From Microbacteriaceae bacterium (GTDB lineage Bacteria > Actinomycetota > Actinomycetes > Actinomycetales > Microbacteriaceae), in assembly GCA_947454285.1 (NCBI GenBank), contig CANGJO010000024.1, positions 1-11,834 of the forward strand: DNA of 11,834 nucleotides. The letters run 5' to 3'. Positions 1-7,358 of this stretch are shown piece after piece. Within the stretch, counting starts at the first letter, position 1; each line of letters opens with the position of its first letter. A program made the position numbers and the translations under genes. The notes under the pieces are model-generated. The model did no database searches. It was not told where the DNA came from and saw only the letters and a program-made list of their open reading frames with translations.

Positions 1-692
1 GTGTTTTCTTCGGCTAGGAAGAAGGCGGTCTGATCAGAGACTCGCTGTGCCTGTTGCATGTTGTGAGTCACAATCACGATGGTCATTGATTCAGAAAGCT
101 CTTGAATGGTTTCTTCAATTCGGCGAGTTGAACCTGGGTCAAGAGCAGAACAAGGCTCATCCATTAGCAAGACCTTTGGATCCATAGCTAGAGAACGCGC
201 GATGCAAAGTCGTTGCTGCTGACCACCAGATAGTGAAAGTGCCTGATCGTTTAGACGATCCTTCACTTCGTTCCAGATTGACGCACGGCGCAGAGATGTC
301 TCAACTAGTTCGTCCAGGTTTGCAGACTTGCGGCCAGAGAGCTTTAGACCACTGATTACGTTTTCACGAATAGACATGGTTGGGAATGGGTTTGGCTTCT
401 GGAAAACCATACCGATCTTGATGCGCACATCAACCGCGTTCATTTCGGGGCTGTAAATATCCTGACCATCAAGTAGCACGCGACCAGCAAGACCAGCACT
501 TGGAATCAATTCGTGCATGCGGTTAAGAGTTCGCAAGAAGGTTGACTTGCCACAACCCGATGGGCCGATCAGCGCAGTCACCTGATTGGCAGGAAATAAC
601 AGGTTGACGTCTTGCAACACCTGACGCTCGCCAAACCAAACGCTTACGTTTTCTGCGCTTAGGCTTGATGCTGCTGGAGAACTAGTTGCCAT
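1..692 (-). CDS. pstB: Phosphate ABC transporter ATP-binding protein PstB (3' end cut by window edge)
   Basis: PstB is the cytoplasmic ATPase that powers high-affinity phosphate import through the PstC-PstA channel. I translated the frame from the ATG at 692-690; it stays open for 230 codons to the left edge. ABC landmarks are all present: Walker A GPSGCGKST at about residues 43-51, the Q-loop glutamine in the PstB-typical MVFQKPNPFP at about 98, the signature LSGGQQQ at 154-160, Walker B VLLMDEP at 174-180, the D-loop SALD at 182-185 and the switch histidine in VTHNM at about 210. PstB proteins usually have about 250-260 residues, so only some 20-30 are missing. The start codon shares one base with the pstA stop (TAATG), and an AAGAAGG-type ribosome site lies in the end of pstA, so the two are probably translationally coupled. 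The Walker A context and the KPNPFP motif separate it from other ABC ATPases. Confidence 0.96.
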   Translation of the reverse strand, partial: MATSSPAASSLSAENVSVWFGERQVLQDVNLLFPANQVTALIGPSGCGKSTFLRTLNRMHELIPSAGLAGRVLLDGQDIYSPEMNAVDVRIKIGMVFQKPNPFPTMSIRENVISGLKLSGRKSANLDELVETSLRRASIWNEVKDRLNDQALSLSGGQQQRLCIARSLAMDPKVLLMDEPCSALDPGSTRRIEETIQELSESMTIVIVTHNMQQAQRVSDQTAFFLAEEN

Positions 693-1759
693 TATTTGAC
701 CTTCTTATTCTTTGATCTCTTTGAATCAGTTTTTGTGCGGCTAACCACGCGGGCAAAGCCAAATAGCAAGCCAACCAAAATCAACAGCACAAGTGCCGCT
801 CCCCATGCACGAAGCTGAGATGTCTGATAGCCAGAGCCAAGGAATCCGTAAACGTAGGTAGGAAGCGTTGCAATTCCACCGGCAAACGGGTTTAGGTTGG
901 TGCCGTTATTTGCGTTGGTAGTCAAGATCAGCGGTGCAGTTTCACCAACCACACGAGCCAAGCCAAGCAATAGCGCCGTGATGATTCCGCTCTTTGCTGC
1001 CGGCAGAATGACTTGGAAGAACGCGCGGTAGTTTGGTGCGCCAAGTGCCAGTGCAGCTAGGCGCAGGTCGGATGGCACAAGACGAAGAGCTTCTTCGGCA
1101 ACGCGAGCAACGGTAGGCAACATCAGCGGGAACAACGCCAAGGCTCCGGTGAATCCGGAACGCTCAAGGTGAGCGAAACCCATGAATGCCAAAATAAACA
1201 ACCCCGATACCACCGATGGCAAACCGCTCAGCGCCTGAGTAACCGTGCGAATCAGACCCTTGGTCTTTGAATCGGACTGGGTTAAGAAAACCGCCATTGC
1301 AATACCTAGTGGCACCGCCGCAATTGTGGTCATCAAAACAATCAAAAGCGTGCCAAGAATTGCGTGCCCCACGCCACCGTATTCAAGCGAGGTGGTGGTG
1401 TTTACGTAGACGTTGTTCTGCGCCAGGAACTGCGGGCTCATGGCGGTGATGCCCTGGGCAACCACTGCGTAAAGCACAGACATCAACAACACGAAAACGT
1501 TGGTACTTAGGAAGATTGAACCAAAAACCAGAAGTGCATCTTTTACGCCGCGAATTCGTGCGTACCTGAAACCAAGAATCGCAGCCGAGAGCAACTGCAG
1601 TGGTAAGAAGATCACGATCAACGCAAAAGAGAAGTCCAAGCCGGCAAGCACCGCAATCATAATTGCAGTTGCTGCAGGAATGATAGAGCCAATTACCGCC
1701 GGCAGGTTATCGGTTAGTTTTCTGTCTGCCCACGGCTGACGCGAAGCGATTGAACTCAT
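692..1759 (-). CDS. pstA: Phosphate ABC transporter permease PstA
   Basis: PstA is one of the two membrane subunits of the Pst phosphate importer. The 355-residue product is largely hydrophobic. The transporter core covers about residues 130-345, and the cytoplasmic EAA loop that docks PstB lies at about 222-252 (EEALRLVPSDLRLAALALGA, then VILP). The motif VVGETAPL just after it is characteristic of PstA. At 355 residues it is longer than the roughly 280-300 of proteobacterial PstA. The extra length is an N-terminal part (about residues 20-100) with about three further hydrophobic helices, a form I recall from other actinobacteria. The C-terminus is a short lysine/arginine-rich tail, probably cytoplasmic. 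The ATG at 1759 overlaps the pstC stop as ATGA, with a GGGAG ribosome site inside the pstC end, which supports coupled translation and fixes the start. Confidence 0.95.
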   Translation of the reverse strand: MSSIASRQPWADRKLTDNLPAVIGSIIPAATAIMIAVLAGLDFSFALIVIFLPLQLLSAAILGFRYARIRGVKDALLVFGSIFLSTNVFVLLMSVLYAVVAQGITAMSPQFLAQNNVYVNTTTSLEYGGVGHAILGTLLIVLMTTIAAVPLGIAMAVFLTQSDSKTKGLIRTVTQALSGLPSVVSGLFILAFMGFAHLERSGFTGALALFPLMLPTVARVAEEALRLVPSDLRLAALALGAPNYRAFFQVILPAAKSGIITALLLGLARVVGETAPLILTTNANNGTNLNPFAGGIATLPTYVYGFLGSGYQTSQLRAWGAALVLLILVGLLFGFARVVSRTKTDSKRSKNKKVK

Positions 1760-2736
1760 TTGCGTCTCCCTGCAGAGCGGCTAACAATCAAGTTTGCGAC
1801 TACGTTCACCAAAAGCGTGACAATGAAAATAACTAGGCCCGCGGCCATTAGACCTTCGTACTCGGCGGGAGTTGCCTCACCAAAGCGGGCAAGAATCCAA
1901 GATGCAACCGCACCACCGCGAGGTTCAAGAATTTCAAACCAGTTAATGTCCATCGAAAGTTGCAGCACGTAAAGAATTGCAACTGTCTCACCAATTGCAC
2001 GACCAAGGCCCAAGAGTATTCCGCCCAGGATTCCGGTGGCAGAAGTCGGCAGAATCACCTGACGGAATACTGAGTATCGGCCACCACCGAGTGCCAGCGC
2101 ACCGTTGATTAGACCTGCGTCCATCTGGCTAAAAATTTCGCGAGTCACAGATGTGATGATCGGCACAATCATTACGGCTACGATCCAACCTGCAATGAAA
2201 GGTGAATCGGTAAAGGTGCCACTTTCATTTCCGATGGTGAAGAACGGCAGCCAGCCTAAACTCTCGTGCAACAACCTTGCCCAGTTGGCCGCGACCGGAG
2301 CGAATGAAAGCAAACCCCAAAGACCAATTACCACCGATGGCAGCGCCGCGAGCAAGTCGATGAGTGTGGTGGCAATCTTTGCTAAGCGATCGTGCAACAT
2401 AAAAACGATTACGTATGCCGCCGAAATTGCCATGGGTGTTGCAATCAGGATTCCAAGGAACGCCACTTGGATAGAACCCCACAACATTGGGCCAAGCTGC
2501 ATGACTGGCTTTTCAGCCTCCGGGTCCCACTTGCTTCCAAATAGGAACGCTGGCCCCTGTTGCTGCAGTGCCGGGAAAGATTTTGCCAGCAAGAAAATAA
2601 GAATTAGAGCTACCAACAAGAATGCAAAGTTAGATGCAATTGTTGTGGTGCGGAAGAACCATTTGTCACCCTTAGAAAGCGGGCCTGTCTTTAGTTTGCG
2701 GCGCTCTGGCGCGCTTAGACCTGATGGCTGGGGCAT
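1756..2736 (-). CDS. pstC: Phosphate ABC transporter permease PstC
   Basis: PstC is the partner permease of PstA in the phosphate importer and is the first pst gene in this set. The 326-residue product has a polar N-terminus of about 25 residues and then membrane segments at about 33-51, 83-112, 122-147, 180-197, 233-255 and 290-320. The EAA loop lies at about 200-230, with GALALGGGRYSVFRQVILP and then the family-typical GRAIGETVA. The ATG at 2736 is the first possible start after an in-frame TGA at 2742-2740; its ribosome site is weak. It is separated from the upstream membrane-protein gene by 72 bases that hold a candidate PHO box. In most bacteria pstS sits immediately before pstC; here it does not. 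No frameshift or missing motif is visible. Confidence 0.95.
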   Translation of the reverse strand: MPQPSGLSAPERRKLKTGPLSKGDKWFFRTTTIASNFAFLLVALILIFLLAKSFPALQQQGPAFLFGSKWDPEAEKPVMQLGPMLWGSIQVAFLGILIATPMAISAAYVIVFMLHDRLAKIATTLIDLLAALPSVVIGLWGLLSFAPVAANWARLLHESLGWLPFFTIGNESGTFTDSPFIAGWIVAVMIVPIITSVTREIFSQMDAGLINGALALGGGRYSVFRQVILPTSATGILGGILLGLGRAIGETVAILYVLQLSMDINWFEILEPRGGAVASWILARFGEATPAEYEGLMAAGLVIFIVTLLVNVVANLIVSRSAGRRK

Positions 2737-2753
2737 GGCTCAATCATCATTTT

Positions 2754-2797
2754 GCCGAGTGAAGTGGACCTTTTAAGCAGGTTAACGGCAGGTGAAT
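2754..2797 (-). promoter_or_regulatory. Candidate PHO box (11-base direct repeats) upstream of pstC
   Basis: Read on the minus strand, the gap before pstC holds 11-base units in phase: ATTCACCTGCC (2797-2787), GTTAACCTGCT (2786-2776), a divergent unit (2775-2765) and CTTCACTCGGC (2764-2754). Units 1 and 2 agree at 8 of 11 positions. Each differs by one base from GTTCACC, the conserved heptamer of the Streptomyces PhoP direct-repeat unit, which also has an 11-base period. Unit 4 matches at 5 of 7 positions and unit 3 does not match. The location, 18-61 bases before the pstC start, fits activation of pst genes by a PhoP- or RegX3-type response regulator under phosphate starvation. The repeats are seen directly; the regulator is inferred. 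I could not place a convincing -10 element. Confidence 0.6.
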
Positions 2798-2808
2798 ATG
2801 TACCGGTT

Positions 2809-3174
2809 TTAGTAGGTTCCGGTCCAAATCTGGCTCATTCGAACCAGCATCACGGCAACGGTTAGGGCACCCACGCCAATAATCACGGTTGACCATCGGG
2901 TTCGTTCAATCAGGGCCCAAAAAGCAGCACCGATAGGAATCAGCAGGGCAACGACCAGGTAGGCAAAGAATTCCACGGTGTCTTGCTTGGCACGTTCACC
3001 GGAAATCACGATCACAATGCTGGCAACAAGTTGAATTAGCAGCGCCAACTGAACTAGCGCCAACGCACCAATGGTTAGGCCGCTTGGCTTTCGCTTAGCC
3101 AAACCCAAAGTCAGTGCAAATAAACCAACTGCTGTGTCTAGAAAAAGTTGGGCGCTGTAGAACCAGGCAATCAT
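2809..3174 (-). CDS. Small four-helix integral membrane protein, function unknown
   Basis: The function is not known to me. The 121-residue product is almost entirely membrane-embedded, with hydrophobic segments at about residues 3-25, 32-59, 69-89 and 94-112. Between them are short charged loops (AKRKPSG, SGERAKQDTVEF, IERTRWS). There is no signal-peptide cleavage site, cysteine pair or catalytic motif. The pattern VEFFAYLVVALLIPIGAAFW, followed by ERTRWS and a final RMSQIW, resembles uncharacterised actinobacterial membrane proteins that I recall, so it is probably a conserved family rather than a chance reading frame. Its ATG overlaps the truB stop as ATGA, so it is very likely translated together with truB as the last gene of that operon. 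A role in phosphate transport is possible from the next gene block, but the PHO-box gap argues that it belongs to the truB unit. Confidence 0.82.
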   Translation of the reverse strand: MIAWFYSAQLFLDTAVGLFALTLGLAKRKPSGLTIGALALVQLALLIQLVASIVIVISGERAKQDTVEFFAYLVVALLIPIGAAFWALIERTRWSTVIIGVGALTVAVMLVRMSQIWTGTY

Positions 3175-4079
3175 TCGGCTACTCCCTCATTAAAGACCAC
3201 CAGCGATTTAACGTCTTTTCCAGACACGGTAAGCATGGCCACCAAAGTTCCGTGCTGATCAATCGCGGCAAATGGTTCGGTGCCTTCCCCAGCGGCCTTA
3301 AGACGCTTACCGTGACGCAGGTCAATCACATCTTGTTCGGAAAGCTTTCTGGTGTGGAACTGTTGCTTGGCGGCATCAGAAATATCTAGTACATCAAGGG
3401 TTTCTTGAGTTAGGTCATCAAGCTCTTGCGCTTGCTCAATGGTGTACTTTCCAATGCGGGTTCTGCGCAAGGCGGTCAAGTGTCCACCTACCCCAAGCGT
3501 TTCGCCAAGATCGCGAGCAAGGGCACGAATGTAGGTTCCCGAGGAACAATCAACCTGAACGTCAACATCAAAATATGTTTTGCCGCCATCAACAACACGT
3601 TGCGGTGCGTCCATCATTTCAAAAGTTGTAATTTCAACTGCACGGGCGGCTAGCTTTACTTCATCACCGGCACGAACCTTGGCGTAGGCGCGTTCGCCGT
3701 TTACTTTGATGGCACTTACAGAACTCGGCACCTGCTGAATTGAGCCACGGAATTTTGCCATGGCCTTCTCAACAACGTCTTCGTGCAGTGCGTGAATCTT
3801 TTTTTCATCACCATATGCGACGACTTCTGATTCCTTGTCGTCGGTGATGGTTGATGCGCCAAGGCGAATGGTGGCGAAGTAGGTTTTGTCTTCACCAACC
3901 AGGAAGGTAAGTAATTTTGTCGCTGAGTTGATTCCAATTAGCAAAAGTCCGGTTGCCATTGGGTCAAGGGTTCCGGCGTGACCAACTCGGCGGGTGCCAG
4001 CGATTTTGCGAAGCCTGGCTACAACATCATGACTGGTCCAGCCCTGCGGCTTATCGATCAGCACTAGACCAGAAGACAT
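3171..4079 (-). CDS. truB: tRNA pseudouridine(55) synthase TruB
   Basis: TruB converts uridine 55 in the T-loop of tRNAs to pseudouridine and also helps tRNA folding. The 302-residue product starts with the family-typical LVLIDKPQGWTSHDVV. It then has RRVGHAGTLDPMATGLL, in which D39 is the expected catalytic aspartate. Further TruB landmarks follow: the SVSAIKVNGERAYAKVRAGD segment at about residues 118-137 and the CSSGTYIRALARDLGE motif at about 178-193. The C-terminal part from about residue 240 (RKLSEQDVIDLRHGKRL) is the small RNA-binding domain of the bacterial enzyme. The ATG directly abuts the rbfA stop (TAAATG, no gap), with an AAGAGAAG ribosome site inside the rbfA end. The 3' end overlaps the next gene by 4 bases. 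The length is normal for the family. Confidence 0.97.
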   Translation of the reverse strand: MSSGLVLIDKPQGWTSHDVVARLRKIAGTRRVGHAGTLDPMATGLLLIGINSATKLLTFLVGEDKTYFATIRLGASTITDDKESEVVAYGDEKKIHALHEDVVEKAMAKFRGSIQQVPSSVSAIKVNGERAYAKVRAGDEVKLAARAVEITTFEMMDAPQRVVDGGKTYFDVDVQVDCSSGTYIRALARDLGETLGVGGHLTALRRTRIGKYTIEQAQELDDLTQETLDVLDISDAAKQQFHTRKLSEQDVIDLRHGKRLKAAGEGTEPFAAIDQHGTLVAMLTVSGKDVKSLVVFNEGVAE

Positions 4080-4583
4080 TTACTTCTCTTCAGTGCTGTT
4101 TTCATCAACCATGTCATCGTAAATATCTTCGGCAGCCAAATCGGCGTCCTCTGGATCAACAATGATCTTTGGTTCCTTATAAGGATTTTCGTCGCCGGCA
4201 AACTTGGCTTCGGCAGCGAGTCGCGCTACCTCGGCATCACGGTTGCGGGCTTCGGCAAGCAGGTCGTTCATATGAGCAGCGGTCTCGGGAATCTCATCAA
4301 GCACAAACTCAACGGTTGGAGTCAATCGAATGTTTAGCTTGTGGCCCACTTCGCGGCGAATAACACCGCGGTTGCGCTCGATGATTGAAGAGCTGCGCTC
4401 TTTATCTTCAGCCGAACCATAAACGGTGTAGTAAATGGTTGAGTGCTGAAGGTCTGGGGTTACTTTGACGTCGGTAATGGTGACGAAGCCCAAATCCGGG
4501 TCCTTAACCGCGCGCTCAAGCGCCTCGGCTACAAGAACCTTAATTCGTTCCGCTAGTTTTCTAGCGCGGGCTGCGTCAACCAT
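4080..4583 (-). CDS. rbfA: 30S ribosome-binding factor RbfA
   Basis: RbfA binds the immature 30S subunit and assists late 16S rRNA maturation, notably in the cold. The 167-residue product has the KH-like core at about residues 1-113. It shows the family features RARKLAERIKVLVAEALERAV, DPDLGFVTITDVKVTPDL and LNIRLTPTVEFVLDEIPETA. From about residue 114 a C-terminal extension begins, first an alanine/arginine-rich helix and then a strongly acidic tail (PEDADLAAEDIYDDMVDENS). This makes it longer than the 120-135 residues of many bacterial homologues, although acidic tails are common in actinobacterial RbfA. The ATG at 4583 lies 19 bases after infB, with AGGATTAGG just upstream. The stop abuts truB. 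The DHH phosphoesterase gene (nrnA) found between rbfA and truB in some actinobacteria is absent here. Confidence 0.95.
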   Translation of the reverse strand: MVDAARARKLAERIKVLVAEALERAVKDPDLGFVTITDVKVTPDLQHSTIYYTVYGSAEDKERSSSIIERNRGVIRREVGHKLNIRLTPTVEFVLDEIPETAAHMNDLLAEARNRDAEVARLAAEAKFAGDENPYKEPKIIVDPEDADLAAEDIYDDMVDENSTEEK

Positions 4584-4602
4584 TACCTAATCCTGTTTGA
4601 AA

Positions 4603-7287
4603 TTAAACGCGTGGCTTTTCACGCATTTCGAAGGTTTCAATGATGTCTTCTAGTTCAAGCTCATTGAATCCAGCCAGACCGATACCACACTCGAAGTCAG
4701 TCTTGACCTCTGTTGCGTCATCCTTGAATCGCTTCAAAGATTCGATCTTTAGGTTGTCTGCGATTACCTTGCCAGCGCGAAGTACACGTGCCGAAGAGTT
4801 TCGCTTGATGGTTCCAGATCGAACGATCGAACCAGCAATGGTGCCAACCTTTGAAGACTTGAACAGCTCGCGTACCTCTGCGGTACCCAACTGGAATTCT
4901 TCGTACTCTGGCTTGAGCATTCCCTTAAGAGCCTTCTCAATGTCATCAAGTGCTGCATAGATAACTGAGTACTGACGAATGTCCACGCCCTCGCGGTCGG
5001 CACGTTCCTTAGCCTTGTTATCTGGCTTGACGTTGAAACCAATGATGATCGCTGAGTCAACGGTTGCAAGGTTAACGTCAGACTCGGTAATTGCACCAAC
5101 ACCACGGTGGATGATGCGCAACTGAACTGAGTCATCAACTTCAATCTTGAGCAATGAGTCTTCAAGAGCTTCAACAGCACCCGATACGTCACCCTTGATG
5201 ATGAGGTTAAGAGCTTCAACCTTGCCATCTTCCAGTGCCTTGGTGAAGTCTTCAAGGCTGACGCGCTTGCGAGTCTTAGCAAGCAATGCGTTGCGGTCGG
5301 CAGCTTCACGCTTCTCGGCGATCTGACGTGCCTGGCGCTCGTCTTCGGTAACCACAAATGTGTCACCCGCACGAGGAACAGACTGCAAACCTAGAACCTG
5401 CACCGGACGACTTGGCTCTGCAGCCTCAACCGCAACACCGTTTTCGTCGAACATTGCACGCACACGACCGTGAGCAGCACCGGCAACGATTGAGTCACCA
5501 ACACGCAAGGTACCTGACTGAATCAGAACGGTAGCAACTGAACCGCGACCCTTATCAAGGTTGGCTTCAATGGCAACACCACGAGCGTCCTTGTTTGGGT
5601 TAGCACGCATGTCTAGCGCAGCATCGGCGGTCAACAGCACTGCATCAAGAAGATCCTTGATGCCCTTACCGGTAAGAGCAGATACGTCAACGAACATTAC
5701 GTCGCCACCATATTCCTCGGCAACCAAGTTGAACTCCGTAAGTTGCTGACGAATCTTGGCTGGGTTCGCGCCTTCTTTATCGGTCTTGTTAACAGCAACA
5801 ACGATAGGTACGCCGGCAGACTGAGCGTGGTTCAACGCTTCAATGGTCTGCGGCATCACACCGTCATCGGCTGCAACAACAAGAATCGCAACGTCGGTAA
5901 CCTGTGCACCACGAGCACGCATAGCGGTGAACGCCTCGTGACCCGGAGTATCAATAAAGGTAATCGCGCGGTCAACACCTTCGTGCTCAACGTGTACCTG
6001 GTAAGCACCAATGTGCTGGGTAATACCACCGGCTTCGCCAGCGATCACGTTTGAGTTTCTAATGCTGTCTAGCAAGCGAGTCTTACCGTGGTCAACGTGG
6101 CCCATAACGGTTACTACTGGTGGGCGAGCAATTAGATCTGCTTCGTCATCGTCGTAATCGGTTGAGACATCAAGACCAAAGCCTTCGAATAGTTCGCGCT
6201 CTTCGTCTTCAGGAGAAACAACTTCAATCTTGTAACCAAGCTCCTCGCCAAGAATCTGGAAGGTCTCTTCGTCAAGCGAAGCAGTTGCGGTTGCCATCTG
6301 ACCAAGTGCGAAAAGCACGGTGATCAGCTGACCAGCTGTGGTGTCAATCTTGTCTGCGAAATCTTGAATCGATGATCCGCGACGCAAACGTAGAACGGTA
6401 GTACCGTCACCGCGTGGAACAATCGCACCACCAAGTGATGGCGCATTAGTGCGCTGTTCAAACTCTTCGCGCTTTGCACGCTTTGACTTACGAGCCTTGC
6501 TCTGACCGCGAGCACCGCCCTTACCAAAAGCACCAGCAGTTCCACCGCCAACGCCACGACCACGGCCGCCACCTGGGCCACCGCCCGGACGACTAAAGCC
6601 ACCGGCACCCGGAGCTCCACCAGGAGCACCGCCACCAAAACCTGGACGAGGTGCGCCAGAGAATCCACCCGGACGACCCGGACCACCAGCACCTGCTGGA
6701 CGACCAGCGCCACCGGCGCCACCTGGACGACCCGGACCACCAGCACCTGCCGGACGAGGACCACCCGGACGAGGTGCACCAGGGCGACCCATTCCTTGTG
6801 ATGGTGAGAAAGGATTGTTTCCCGGACGCGATACCGGACGAGGAATTCCCATTCCCTGTGCAGATGCGAATGGGTTGTTACCTGGACGAGGAATTCCAGG
6901 TGTTGCAGAAGTTGGAGCCGCAGGTGCAGCCGGTGCCTTTGCCGCCGGAGCTGCTGGCGCTGCCGGTGCAGCAGGTGCCGCGGTTTCAGCTACTGGTTCA
7001 GCAGCTGCAGCCTTAGGTGCCTTTGGAGCAGGAACAGCAGATTCGGCCGGAGCTTCACTGGTAGTTTCTTCAGCTTTTGCGGCGGCCTTTTTAGCAGGAG
7101 CTTTTTTAGGAGCCTCTTCTTTTGGCTTTGCATCTGGGAATGCTTCTCGAAGTTTTTTTGCAACCGGCGGAGCGATGGTTGATGAACCGCTCTTTACGAA
7201 CTCTCCGAGTTCCGCAAGTTTGGCCAAAGCAACCTTGGAATCAATTCCAAGTTCCTTGGCGATGTCGTATACGCGTGGAAGCGCCAC
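4603..7287 (-). CDS. infB: Translation initiation factor IF-2
   Basis: IF-2 is the GTPase that places initiator tRNA on the 30S subunit and promotes subunit joining. The 894-residue product begins with an IF2_N domain (about 1-52). An Ala/Pro/Lys-rich linker (55-130) follows, then an unusual Gly/Pro/Arg-rich region (about 130-265) and a second basic/IF2_N-like part (265-355). The GTPase domain has G1 GHVDHGKT at 396-403, G3 DTPGH at 446-450, G4 NKTD at 500-503 and G5 SAL near 537. Beta-barrel and C-terminal tRNA-binding domains complete it, ending at EMREKPRV. The start is GTG at 7287, chosen because AGGAGA lies five bases upstream and because MALPRVYDIAKELGI is the typical IF-2 opening. The preceding gap holds a hairpin that covers part of this ribosome site. 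The gene is intact. Confidence 0.98.
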   Translation of the reverse strand: MALPRVYDIAKELGIDSKVALAKLAELGEFVKSGSSTIAPPVAKKLREAFPDAKPKEEAPKKAPAKKAAAKAEETTSEAPAESAVPAPKAPKAAAAEPVAETAAPAAPAAPAAPAAKAPAAPAAPTSATPGIPRPGNNPFASAQGMGIPRPVSRPGNNPFSPSQGMGRPGAPRPGGPRPAGAGGPGRPGGAGGAGRPAGAGGPGRPGGFSGAPRPGFGGGAPGGAPGAGGFSRPGGGPGGGRGRGVGGGTAGAFGKGGARGQSKARKSKRAKREEFEQRTNAPSLGGAIVPRGDGTTVLRLRRGSSIQDFADKIDTTAGQLITVLFALGQMATATASLDEETFQILGEELGYKIEVVSPEDEERELFEGFGLDVSTDYDDDEADLIARPPVVTVMGHVDHGKTRLLDSIRNSNVIAGEAGGITQHIGAYQVHVEHEGVDRAITFIDTPGHEAFTAMRARGAQVTDVAILVVAADDGVMPQTIEALNHAQSAGVPIVVAVNKTDKEGANPAKIRQQLTEFNLVAEEYGGDVMFVDVSALTGKGIKDLLDAVLLTADAALDMRANPNKDARGVAIEANLDKGRGSVATVLIQSGTLRVGDSIVAGAAHGRVRAMFDENGVAVEAAEPSRPVQVLGLQSVPRAGDTFVVTEDERQARQIAEKREAADRNALLAKTRKRVSLEDFTKALEDGKVEALNLIIKGDVSGAVEALEDSLLKIEVDDSVQLRIIHRGVGAITESDVNLATVDSAIIIGFNVKPDNKAKERADREGVDIRQYSVIYAALDDIEKALKGMLKPEYEEFQLGTAEVRELFKSSKVGTIAGSIVRSGTIKRNSSARVLRAGKVIADNLKIESLKRFKDDATEVKTDFECGIGLAGFNELELEDIIETFEMREKPRV
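6665..6763 (-). repeat. infB: Imperfect 39-base direct repeat inside the infB Gly/Pro-rich region
   Basis: Two copies of a 39-base unit lie at 6665-6703 and 6719-6757, 54 bases apart, and differ at two positions. The shared core reads GGACGACCCGGACCACCAGC on the plus strand. In protein terms RPAGAGGPGRPGG occurs twice, 18 residues apart, in IF-2. Because 54 is a multiple of three, gain or loss of a unit would keep the frame. Confidence 0.8.
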
Positions 7288-7295
7288 TTATTTCT

Positions 7296-7323
7296 CCTGT
7301 CTTGGGCCAAACCCTAAGACAGG
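7296..7323 (-). promoter_or_regulatory. Hairpin overlapping the infB ribosome binding site
   Basis: On the minus strand CCTGTCTT (7323-7316) pairs perfectly with AAGACAGG (7303-7296). The stem continues through one bulged A as GGG/CCC, closed by a five-base TTTGG loop, for 11 base pairs in total. The 3' arm includes the first three bases (AGG) of the infB Shine-Dalgarno AGGAGA at 7298-7293, and the GTG start follows at 7287. There is no U-run after the stem, so it is not an intrinsic terminator. A translation-control or mRNA-stability role is inferred from position only. Confidence 0.55.
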
Positions 7324-7358
7324 GCAGGCCGTTAAAGCTGTTGGGTACTCATTTCGAG

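Noticed and set aside
2105..2776. Long plus-strand open frame (223 codons) opposite pstC
   Set aside because: It lies wholly over a well-supported pstC gene plus its promoter gap, has no recognisable domain, and has the low-complexity composition expected of an antisense shadow.
2802..2823. ACCGG/CCGGT inverted repeat at the end of the membrane-protein gene, considered as a terminator
   Set aside because: Only five pairs with a 12-base loop, and the stem overlaps the coding end; no U-run follows on the transcribed strand.
6324..6779. Minus-strand frame rich in Val/Leu inside infB
   Set aside because: It is a frame-shifted reading of the Gly/Pro repeat codons of infB; the IF-2 frame is continuous, so this is not a frameshifted gene.
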